A stretch of DNA of 64,000 bases from assembly GCA_000231825.2 (NCBI GenBank), contig JH720345.1, positions 534,842 through 598,841 on the forward strand. Reading direction: 5' to 3'. Source of the DNA: Tetrahymena elliotti 4EA. Lineage: Eukaryota > Ciliophora > Oligohymenophorea > Hymenostomatida > Tetrahymenidae. Every line of letters starts with the position of its first letter. Position 1 is the stretch's first letter. Positions 25,181 through 35,102 of the stretch are shown here, in pieces. The notes beneath the pieces were generated by a model, which was not told where the DNA came from, did not search any database, and saw only the letters and a list, made by a program, of their open reading frames with translations. The translations under genes were made by a program, and so were the position numbers.

Positions 25181-25252
25181 CAACCAAGGTGGGACTCGAA
25201 CCCACAACCTTCAGATTAGAAGTCTGCTGCGCTACCATTGCGCCACTCGGCT
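25181..25252 (-). tRNA. tRNA-Arg (anticodon TCT), copy 1
   Basis: The reverse strand gives a 72-nt cloverleaf. The acceptor AGCCGAG pairs with CTTGGTT (with G-T pairs). The D stem is GCGC/GCGC, the anticodon loop CTTCTAA reads TCT, and the T arm is GTGGG TTCGAGT CCCAC. The discriminator is G, and the next three genomic bases happen to be CCA before a T6 terminator. The top pair of the anticodon stem is a mismatch. It reads AGA codons, the common Arg codon here. Confidence 0.94.
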
Positions 25253-25422
25253 TTTACAATAAGTTTTAATTTGATCTTGATAATGTAGTTGGGATGTTAA
25301 AATTAAAAAATTTATTGTAGGAATAATAATATTTTAATATATTTAAAAAAAAAATTTATTTTTTCATATTTTATTTATTAAAATGTTAGCTTATTTTATC
25401 AAATTCTTATTAAAAAAAAATT

Positions 25423-25495
25423 TGGAGAACCTGGGCATTGATCCCAGTGCCTCTCGTATGCTAAACGAGCGCTCTACCATTTGAGCTAGATCCCC
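25423..25495 (-). tRNA. tRNA-Ala (anticodon AGC), copy 2
   Basis: The 73-nt sequence is identical, as read, to the copy at 24796-24868, including the acceptor mismatch. A T run lies just downstream on the transcribed strand. Flanking DNA is unrelated beyond a few bases each side, so this is a dispersed or homogenised copy, not a long tandem duplication. Confidence 0.96.
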
Positions 25496-26016
25496 TTCAC
25501 AAGACTTTTAACAATAACGATTAATAATTTCTTTAGTTTAAATTTTCCTTATTTTGATTAACATTAAGTAATAATAATGATAAAATTTTTTTCGATGAGA
25601 GAAAAGTTTTAAAAGTTCTTTTAGAAGTACGAAAACAAACAAAAAAGTTACACTTTCCTTTCATTTACTTCATACTAAGGATCTTAAGAACAAAGCATGT
25701 AAAAATATTTGAATATTATTTAACATTAATCTAATAACAAAATATTGAAATGATATTTGCTGTTCATGTAGATTGTTTTAACTTTTGATTTGATTTTTTG
25801 TGATAAATTAAGTATTGATAGGAATGTATGAGTAAAATTTGATGGAGCATTAAAGGCGATTTAAAAAGTAATTACTAAGTATTAAGTATGTATGGAATAC
25901 ATTTTATATAAGTTTAAGAATAATTTAAGAGAGAATATATTATATTTATTAATATTTAGCAGTTGTTAATTTTATAATAAGGGTTAAGGTTTGTTCCATT
26001 TTGTAATGAAATTATC
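25496..26016. other. AT-rich spacer between tRNA and ABC transporter gene
   Basis: About 520 bases without coding character. It is the 3' flank of the transporter gene and the 5' flank of tRNA-Ala copy 2. Confidence 0.55.
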
Positions 26017-27929
26017 TCATTAAAGTGTACCTCTCTTAGAGTAAAGACAAAGAGCAGCTAAACCTTAGTAGAATACAAAAAGACCAATCATGATGTAAAC
26101 ACAATTCCACTTACCAATGTTGAAGTCATTAGCAGCTAATATATCATAAGGAGTTTCAGTGTGTTCTAATTCGTTGGTAACTAAACCTTCAAGAGCATAG
26201 GTGAAAGGAGAAATATATTATATCCAACCAATCCATGAAGCGTAATCATTTCTATTTTTATAGAAACCAGCAAAGAGGACGAAGGGTAATTTGAAAATAG
26301 GTTAAAGAGCAGTAGATGTTCTGGGATTTGTGAAAATTGTACCACAAATTAAACCAAGTGAGTTACCAACATAACTGAGTAAAACGTTAACTAAGACAAA
26401 GTAGAAGAATAAACCAGCATCAGTGGTGTTCAAACCAACCATGAAATAAACAAAAATGGCATTAATGAAAGGATAAATGGTAATTTAAGCATATTCAAGA
26501 GTGAGTCTACCTACAAGATAAGAGAATGTGGAATAATATTTAGAATTTTCTTCTTTTAAGAAAACTTCTCTTTCAGCTGGGAAGGAAAGAAGCACACCAT
26601 TAAGAGACTTCATAAACATAGACATACCTGTTAAGAAAAGGACACCAATTCTGTTTTGTATTTCAACATGAGAACTTTCTGTTGTAATTTGATCTTATTT
26701 TAAGAAGACTAAACCGATGAATAAACTCATAACGATAGTTTGATAGACACGAGACTTGAAGAGAAGAGGATTTCTCTTGGTAGAAATCAATGTTCTTTTA
26801 GCAATTTTCATTATTTAGAACCAGTATGTAGTTACGACATCTTTTAATGGAATTACGCTTTCTGAAATTGCATTAATTTATTATTAAATTTTAGGTTCAA
26901 TCAATGTGTCATATTGCTCGTAGAAATGAGGGAAAATTTTTTCATTTTCTTCATTCCAAGTCATATAATTCATTAAGTAATCACCAGGACACATATTAGT
27001 AGGACATTCAAATCCAATACTCTTGAAATAAGGAAGAATGTCAATTTATGGGCCTTGATAAATCATTCTACCTTAAACCAAAAGAATGATGTCATCAAAC
27101 AAATTCCAAATATCAGAACTAGGTGAATGAATACTCATAATGACAGTTTTATTATATTATTTAGCATAATCTCTTAAAGCGCTAATAACAATATAGGCAG
27201 TGAAAGAATCTAAACCTGAAGTAGGTTCATCTAAGAAAAGTACAGAGGGTTCAGTAATGAGTTCACAACCAATATTGACTCTCTTTCTTTCACCTCCTGA
27301 AATACCTTTTAAGAATTGACCACCAATCAAAGAATTCTAAATTTAATAGAGAAATTGTTAATATATGAATGAATTTTGCATTTAATAATTAAATGAGCTA
27401 GAACAAATAAAATTAAATTTTTTACCTAACACTTGCCAAGCTTCAATAACTTAATCATTTATTCAACCTTTGATTACTTGTATTCGTCCGTACCTTAAAG
27501 CTTGAAGTCAGCAGCAAATTAGATGCATTCTTTAGCTGTTAAAGTTTCAAGAAGAATATCATTTTGCATTACATATGCAGAAAATTAGTTGAATTTTTCA
27601 TTGTTAAAAGATTTGCCATTAGCTTTAATGTCACCCTCAACTTTAACACCAGCTTTAGGTTTAATTTTTTGAGAAAGGACATTTAGCAAAGAGGTTTTAC
27701 CACCACCAGAAGCACCAAGAATAGCAGTGACAGTACCTTACTTGAAAATACCGCTAACATTTTTTAAAATAGGTCTATGTTTTCCTTTTATATCTACACC
27801 GTAATTAAGGTTCTTAAAAGTCAAATCAACTGGAATTGTTTTTTCTGAGCTTTACACTTCTGGTAAAGCATTTTCTGTTCCTAAATTTTATGTCAACATA
27901 TTGACTGTATTAATTTATTCTGATTTCAT
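26017..27929 (-). CDS. ABC transporter, subfamily G half-transporter
   Basis: Two exons (27426-27929, 26017-27336) give 607 residues with the reverse order typical of ABCG: nucleotide-binding domain first, membrane domain second. Walker A is GASGGGKTS (72-80), the signature is ISGGERKRV (180-188), and Walker B is [12 protein letters not shown] (about 200-211). The H-loop His sits in SIHSPSSD. The C-terminal half has about six hydrophobic spans, with the ABCG landmarks VGRLTLEY and [25 protein letters not shown] before the last loop. Half-transporters must dimerise; substrates in this family are usually lipids, sterols or xenobiotics and cannot be told from sequence. The 89-nt intron (27337-27425) lies between Walker A and the signature. 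It is enclosed by tRNA genes on both sides. Confidence 0.95.
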
Positions 27930-28528
27930 TTTTAATATGATTTTATTGGACTAATGTTTATTATTTTTTTATTTATTTTGATTTATAAAAATTAATTATA
28001 TCATATTAGAAATTCCTATTTGAATAAAGCTTATTTAGAAGAAGGTTATACTGACCTTTCATTCTATTTTAGAGTTTTACATTTTTTAGTTGTAAACACT
28101 TTTAATTAAAATTTCAGGACTGCATAGATTTTAATTCAACTAGTTAGACATCAGTAAAGAATAGAAAGGAATAATAAAAGAAGCAATTTCAAAGAGTAAA
28201 AAGCTAATTAAATAAAATGCATACAGCATATTAAAGGAACAAAAATTTAATTAAATTTTAACTATATTTAATTAAATGACAAATCACCAAGTAATTATCT
28301 TTTGTAAATCATGTGATTCTTTTCATTTCCCTATTTTACACTTTTTTTTAATAACGAAATTAAATTAATCTCAAACTAAATATAATTTGAATGAATTCAT
28401 AATTACAAACGATGCGGCCTCATCTTAAATCTAATTAACACTGATTATTTTTTTGTTATAAATCCTGACAGCTTGCAAAAAAAATATGTAAAGCAAATAA
28501 TCAATAATTATAATATGAATTTATCCCA
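27930..28528. other. Intergenic region upstream of the ABC transporter
   Basis: About 600 bases, AT-rich, expected to hold the transporter promoter on the minus strand. No coding frame or RNA structure seen. Confidence 0.5.
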
Positions 28529-29155
28529 TCATAAATTATGAATTATTCCATGATATTACTGTCCGTGATTATCAGATTTTAGCTCAATAAAAATTTACTT
28601 TTCTTCTAAATTCTTTAAAGAACTTTTGATTTCTATTTGACTCAATATTTCTTCATATCTATCATAATGACCATTTTTGATTGATAAATTTAAATACATC
28701 TATCTTAAAATAATCCAACCAATATTTTACTCTTCTAAAATATTCGGTTTAAGTCTGATGAAAAACTAATAAAGATATCATTTCATAAATTTAACTTAAA
28801 ACAATTTAAATTACAACAAAAACTCTTTACCATATTAAAAATTTAAGGTTTTATTTTTGAAATTTGAAAAATACTCTTAAATTATACCAATTTGTCTTAT
28901 TATTTAAATTTTCAGCTATTTTGATTCAGTCTTTCATACTAATAATTGCCAAAAATATATAAAAATGAATTATTTTTTTCCTTTGTTTCATGACCTATCG
29001 TCTTAATAATAGCTTTCTGTTCTTTAAATTTAAGTTTTGTAATTCTTTTACTTTTTTAAAAGATCTTTTACAAAATCCTTATGACTTTAATATAATTCAT
29101 TTATGATACTTATTTTAACTTTAAATACTATTGCGATAATTCTAAGTATTTTCAT
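28529..29155 (-). pseudogene. Degenerate coding relic; last part resembles a CSN2-type solenoid helix pair
   Basis: Three separate pieces on the reverse strand have coding-like codon use but do not splice into one clean frame. The last piece (about 28529-28755) ends at a TGA and contains LRQMYLNLSIKNGHYDRYEE. This is similar in pattern to the 'lkQMikinfkl.ny..m..rYk' helices of COP9 signalosome subunit 2. Upstream pieces are at about 28815-28910 (including NWYNLRVFFKF) and about 29010-29155 (ATG at 29155). An open path across the last junction exists only in a different frame. Either the gene has introns I could not place or it is a decaying fragment. The CSN2 likeness is a weak, memory-based comparison. 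Confidence 0.3.
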
Positions 29156-29352
29156 AAATTATTCTTAGAAAATAGAATTCTAAAATTAAATAAACTAAAC
29201 TAAACTTAAATTTGTAAAATATTTAGACACTAAGGTTAATCAGAATCATAATAGAAATATATAATAAGAATCATAATAATTTATTTTTAAAATTAGTATT
29301 TATTTATATTTAGGAAAAACTAATTTTTTAAAAATAACTAAATATTTGTGAA

Positions 29353-29425
29353 GGGGATCTAGCTCAAATGGTAGAGCGCTCGTTTAGCATACGAGAGGCA
29401 CTGGGATCAATGCCCAGGTTCTCCA
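29353..29425 (+). tRNA. tRNA-Ala (anticodon AGC), copy 3
   Basis: The same 73-nt cloverleaf as copies 1, 2 and 4 but on the plus strand, followed by a T-rich stretch (TTTT immediately after CCAA). It is the only tRNA of the six in this orientation, so the array has been inverted or assembled piecewise. Confidence 0.96.
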
Positions 29426-29609
29426 ATTTTTTATTTTTTAATTAAATTTTGTATTTATATATTTTCGATTGAATTTTGGAGAAAAATAAACAAAACATGA
29501 AAATGAATTAAAATTTTACCAAAGAAAATACAAAAGATAAAATGAAAATGATATTTTCGTTAAGCTTTTAATGTATTTTAGATGATTTTTTGATGCAAAA
29601 TAATGAAAA

Positions 29610-30240
29610 ATCAAAATAACAATTATTTTATTAACATAGTTTTTAGATTTTAAGAAAATTATCTTTTCATGTTTCTTTCTTTGCTTTTTAAATAAGTTAA
29701 GAACAATATTTTTTTCAAATCATCTGATTAAAAATGTTTGGTCCTTTGAACAAAACAATGTTTGTTACAAAGACTAGTTATAGCCTAAATTACTAGAAAT
29801 TAAATATCTAAATGACTATCAGATACATTTCCTTGCTTATTTGAAATGAAATAAATTAATTTGCTTTTTGAAAGCAATTTTAATATTTTCTACAAGTCTT
29901 AATTTTTCACAAATTTTGACCCTGAATATTAAAGTTAATTAAATTATTTACACTGAATTCATGAAAAATGTAACAATTTTAATTATGTTAGTAAATTAGA
30001 TAATGCATTTTTTAGACGTCATTTTTGGATTAAAAATTATTTTGTTTATGCATCTTTTACTCCAAATTATAACTCTTTCCAAAAGTCTTTATTGTATGAT
30101 TTCCTTCTATTAATCTTAATATCTATTCTACTAAATAAGTACATTCTTACTTTTTAGTCTAAATACAGAACAAATTATTTAAAAAACTTTAGCATTGAAT
30201 GTTCTAAAGATAACTTAGTAAAAGATTAAAGTATTCATCT
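29610..30240 (-). pseudogene. Degenerate coding relic of unknown family
   Basis: The reverse strand shows protein-like stretches that are repeatedly broken. Positions about 30240-30020 read a Lys/Phe-rich segment including RRKSYNKDFWKELQFGVKD before an in-frame TGA, and continue in another frame as KMHYLIYQHNQNCYIFHEF. After a GT..AG-like gap, about 29920-29610 reads SKLIYFISNKQGNVSDSHLD and on to a TGA. No start codon with a clean path was found. It may be a pseudogene, or an intron-rich gene beyond my hand splicing. No family recognised. Confidence 0.25.
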
Positions 30241-30480
30241 CAAAAAATTAAGTCTTTCATAGATTTTTTTATATTTTACTTAATTAGCCTTAGATATTGG
30301 ATTACTTAATAGAATGAAAAAATAGATAAATTAAATAGATAATTTCATAAAAATTATCCAAATTACTTTTGATAAATTTAAAATAAAAAATTATTTTTCA
30401 AATCTCTTTTTTTAAAACAAAAATTTATTAGAGTTTTTACTTTGATTTTCATTAAAAAATAATTTAAATTAAAAAAAAAT

Positions 30481-30553
30481 TGGAGAACCTGGGCATTGAT
30501 CCCAGTGCCTCTCGTATGCTAAACGAGCGCTCTACCATTTGAGCTAGATCCCC
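30481..30553 (-). tRNA. tRNA-Ala (anticodon AGC), copy 4
   Basis: The 73-nt sequence matches the other three Ala copies. It lies 72 bp from tRNA-Arg copy 2 on the same strand. An A tract just left of it is the T-run terminator on the transcribed strand. Confidence 0.96.
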
Positions 30554-30625
30554 TTCACATAAATTAATGTTTGGAAAATATTTATTTTACTAAAATAAGA
30601 AATTAAGTTAATTAAAAAAAAATGG

Positions 30626-30697
30626 CAACCAAGGTGGGACTCGAACCCACAACCTTCAGATTAGAAGTCTGCTGCGCTACCATTGCGCCACTCGGCT
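30626..30697 (-). tRNA. tRNA-Arg (anticodon TCT), copy 2
   Basis: Matches the copy at 25181-25252 over its full 72 nt, including the discriminator G, the following genomic CCA and the T run. Its neighbour is again a tRNA-Ala on the same strand, so an Arg-Ala pair occurs twice, about 5 kb apart, around the ABC transporter gene. Confidence 0.94.
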
Positions 30698-31194
30698 TTG
30701 ACGAAAAGTTACTTGAAAATATTATTAATTTTCTTTAATTTTGAAAAACTGTTAACTCTAGGCTAATCTATTATTTTATTTCTATTGCTAAAATCATTTT
30801 AGAAATTTAAAAATATTTTGTTAAAATTTTTAAATGACTAAATTTTAAATTAACTCTAGATCTTTGATAAGAATTGGAGTTAAATAAATTAATTTAGTAT
30901 GATCTATTCATTGATTAATTATTATTTAATTACTTAGATTTACATAGACTATTTGGTCTCAAATATAATTATAATAATAAATATATTGTACTGAATAACT
31001 TCAATTTTATTAAATAACCAATTTAATTAATATCCACTACTATTTGCCTTTATATTAAGTATAAAACTAGAATTTTGGCACATAAGCAAATAATATATCT
31101 TATATAAAACTTGTTTTAGAATAGCTAGCACACATTAAACACAGAGCTATAACATTTTTGATACTTAAAAAATATTTTTACTTTTGCTAAGTAG
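30698..31194. other. AT-rich spacer upstream of the EF-hand gene
   Basis: About 500 bases of AT-rich DNA. It is shared 5' flank of tRNA-Arg copy 2 (-) and the EF-hand gene (+). No other feature seen. Confidence 0.55.
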
Positions 31195-33967
31195 ATGAAA
31201 AGTCCGCAAAGAGATCAATCATTTGTAACAACAGTAATTTATTTCTCTGAATATCTTCTATGTTATTATCAATATAAAATTTATAAAAGGCACTTAACGA
31301 GTTTAGCAACAAAAAAAATCAACAGTATTTTATTACAAGACTAAAAGGAGCTATCTTAAAATAATGCAATACATTTGAAAATAAGTGTTGCTTTTAAGAA
31401 TTCAAGTTAGCATTAAAGTCACTAAAAGCAGTCTATTAAGATGATCTAAATATGAAAGATACAAAGAATGTCTTTGTTAAAAGCAATGATTAAATAGCTA
31501 TAAATGATCTTATACATTCTATTCAATACGAAGGATAGAATATACAAACCGAAACGTAATAGACATTATAAATTAATATTAACATTTTAATTATATTTCT
31601 ACTTCTAAAATTTTAAAATACTTTGAGATGATTTAATAAATACTAAAATTACATAAAAAGGATAATATATGTAAATACTGATCTTCTTAAAGAATTAATT
31701 TAAAATCATAATAAATAACGCTAAGCATACTTAAGCTAAAAAGTATCTTTATTTGATATCCTTATTTATTATTAAATTGTGCTTAAAAATATAAAGGTTA
31801 AAACTGAAGGAGATGAATATACTGAACCTCTAGACATCTCCAGAAAATACAAAACTCCTTTTTCATAGAACAAAACTTTTTATAATCACAATAGATCTTT
31901 TTATAACATAAATGGATTAGACAGCACAAGCTCTAAAAATTCAAACAAAAACAAAAATTTCTAAAACTACATCGATGTTTAGTAACCTTCTGTTTTTAAT
32001 GTTGATACAGAAAACATAGAAGAATTTAAGAAAATTTAATTGCCAAGACCTAAAAATTTAAGAAATGGTAATCAATTAAATAATATTTAATTCTACAAAC
32101 AAAAAAACTTTACTAATTTAACATTTATGTTTTTTAAAAAAGAAATAAATTTGAGGCCTTTGACTCAAAAAGAATTTCAAAACACAACAAAATTTAAGAC
32201 TTCAAAAAATGAACTTAGCCTGTAAATATATTTCTCATTTAAATATTTATTTAGATCATAGCTATTTTATTGCTTAGTTTTGGTTTGATTATTTGTTCAC
32301 AATTTTACAATAAAAAATAATTTTAATATTTTCATTTTATTATTTTTATAAAATTTAAAGTTTAGAAAAGATATAAGTCAACCATGTAGGTTACCATCAC
32401 TTGTAAGCTCTGGAAAAAATATTGGGAGAATTAGATCCAGAAAATTTAGGGATAGCTGATAAAGATAAATATACAAAAAAAGTAAAGAACCATATGAATA
32501 AGATTTTAAGTGAGGATTTATTGCAACAAATAATTGATTCTATATCTGAAGGAGATTTTATTTCTTGCAAAAAGCTATCAGGGCTACTCGATACATATAA
32601 ATTTGCTCCACGTTTTCCAGTAAAAGCCGAGAAAAATAATTCTGACAACTTTAAAAGAAAGATGATGGACTTTGACCTAAATATTTCTAAACAGTAAAAA
32701 TAATTAGTTGTTTAAGATATTTTGAAATATATTTACTACCAATAAATAGGAGCAATGTACATGAACTTTACATATTGCTGATTGAAAAGCTTGAAGATAA
32801 ATTTGAGAAATTTCTTAAAGCTTTCAAGTTTTTTGATTGTTAATAGTCAGGATAAATTTAATATATGGATTTTAAGTAGACTTTAGATAAGCTTTGTATT
32901 CGGTTCAAAGATGAAGAAGCTAGAGAATTATTTAATATTCTTGATAAAAAGCAAGATGGTTATATTGATTATGAAGAATTCTGCTAATTAGTTCCTAATA
33001 AATTGGAATTGGAAATGCTTGATAGAAATGGAGAAAGTTTGGCACTGAAAACAAGATAAATTTATGTAAATATTTAATTTGTAAAATTTTTGTTGAATTT
33101 AACTATTAAAAAAGGATAAATTTGGAGACTTCCATAATTACACTCCAGATCCTTATAGAGTATTAGAAAGATCTAGATGTTAAAATCCAAGATTCATGGA
33201 TGAGACTACAGATAAAATAGGAAAAGAAATATTCTACACAGATCAACTAAAAAAAATAATAGAAAATAATATAGTTGTTAGGAAAGGAAGATGCGATCCT
33301 GGAAGTGCATTTAAACATGGATACAATACTCCCTCTGATTTAAATTAGCAGTTTGCATATGGAATTAAAAGTAAGAATACAGAAAACATGTTTGATATTA
33401 TGAACAATAATTATGGTAAAGAATGGACTATGGATTTGGAAAATAAAAGAATTTTATAAGATTAGATAACACATCAATTAAAGGTATTTCTCTATTTTAA
33501 AAAATATTTGCAAAAGTTTTATTTATATTAAAAAAAAGTTCAAAAAATAAACAAAGAATACCTATACAAATCTATTAAGGTAGATGCACATCACTCAAAC
33601 TTATAAAGAAGATAGTAGATCTCTTCCAAAAGTAAAAAAATTAGCTGAATTAAATCAAATAAAACCAGTGTTTGAAAAAACTTTCAGCGAACTCAAAAAA
33701 AGAAATCATTCTGCAATAATTTAAAATGGATATGATTTTTAAGATGATACTAAATCAAATATAGGCTTATTAATGAGAGAGCTGAAGGCTCCTAACTCTT
33801 GCGTAAATAAAAATAATTAGGATATAAATATGTTAAATTCAAATACTGAATAGTATACCAAAAGATCAAAAAGCTTATAAAGAAATGTGACAAACACCAA
33901 TTAATAAAAAATAAAAAATGGAAATTAGAATTTTGACGTTTTAAATAAAACATTTAATTGCTTTTGA
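31195..33967 (+). CDS. EF-hand calcium-binding protein of unknown family
   Basis: A multi-exon gene. The start exon is 31195-31233 and the second begins at 31290; the exact splice near 31560-31670 is uncertain, while later exons join in frame. The N-terminal half is Asn/Ser/Lys-rich. A central helical block includes HHLQALEKILGELDPENLG and VKNHMNKILSEDLLQQIID. Two EF-hands follow: a degenerate one (FDCQQSGQIQYMDF) and a canonical one (LDKKQDGYIDYEEF, with Asp at position 1 and Glu at 12). After them comes a conserved-looking region with YTPDPYRVLERSR, DPGSAFKHGYNTPSDL and NNNYGKEWTMDLENK, then a basic tail ending at TGA 33965-33967. The EF-hand and Pro/Tyr-rich layout recalls axonemal EF-hand proteins, but I cannot name the family. 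It lies next to the CKK-domain gene on the same strand. Confidence 0.75.
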
Positions 33968-35102
33968 TTTATTTCAAAACTTAAATCTTAAATAAAATCT
34001 TAAAAATTATATTATCAAATAAAAAAGTATAATAACTGTAAAATATATATATATAAATAATTATTCATTAACTAGTTACCAATTAATCAAGAAGATCGAG
34101 TAATTAAAAAAATGTTTATTTTTTGTATGATACATCTAAAATTCTTCATTTTTCCTTTAAACGCTTAAAAAGTACCATTGACTTAAGAATATTAACTCCT
34201 ATAGGAGTAGTTATGATAATAAAATTTAAATCAAATTTTTTTATTTTTTCATTTTAGAAATGATGTCCTATCTTTATTTATCTCCTAGAACTTGGTAAAA
34301 AAATATTATTTTATTTCGAAATACTTATTTTTAGATAATTAAATATGTATTTTTAGACCATTTTAGAGATTACTTTTACTCAAAACTTAGTTTAAATGCA
34401 AAATATTTTTCTTTACTCATTTAGTAGGATTTTTGAAATAAAAATCTACTTCTGTAAATACCTTTAATTACTTTCAGTCTAAAAAAGGTACTTTTATCAT
34501 AAAAAATTCAAAGATTTTGTAAATTTTATGTTTAATGCTTTTATTTTAATTTTTTACATAAAATTATTTTTAAAAACTTTATTCAAAATCTTGTGTAAAA
34601 AATAATTTAATAAAAAAATTATATTCAATTTTACATATACTAAAGAACATTTAACGAAATTAATAAATTATTTTAAGTAAATATTACTTAGTTTATTTTT
34701 CTTTTTCAAAAAAGTAAAATAATTTTCTTATAAATTTATAATGAAACTAGAAAAAATAATATAAATTTTGAAGGCTAAATAGACATTTTTAAAATGATTA
34801 TTAAAAATTTAAAATATAAACAAATTAATATTAAAATAACTAAATTCAAATGTTAAACAAATCCATATAATTTGCATATTTAATATTGTTTGTATCTATT
34901 TTTTTGGTTATTAAAATTGAAAAAATTTAAAAATTTTGCTATTTTAATAATAATTTCCACAAAACAAAATTTTAATACCTTTTACTTCATCCTAATTACT
35001 TTGATTTGCTTGATAAAAAATTAAAAATTTACAGATTTTTTAATTAATTAACTTAGTTAATATTAGTTATATAGAAAGAAAGAATCAGTTTTTAAATACA
35101 AA
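33968..35102. other. AT-rich intergenic region upstream of the CKK-domain gene
   Basis: About 1.1 kb with almost no G or C, TA repeats near 34044-34056 and no coding frame; it must include the promoter of the downstream gene. Confidence 0.55.

Noticed and set aside
24796..30697. tRNA array plus relics as an integration site of a mobile element
   Set aside because: No integrase, transposase, terminal repeats or target-site duplications were seen; the ABCG gene is ordinary and complete.
32380..32403. A 22-nt intron in the EF-hand gene
   Set aside because: Using the upstream acceptor in the correct phase gives an open frame through this stretch (VNHVGYHHLQALEK), so no mini-intron is needed.
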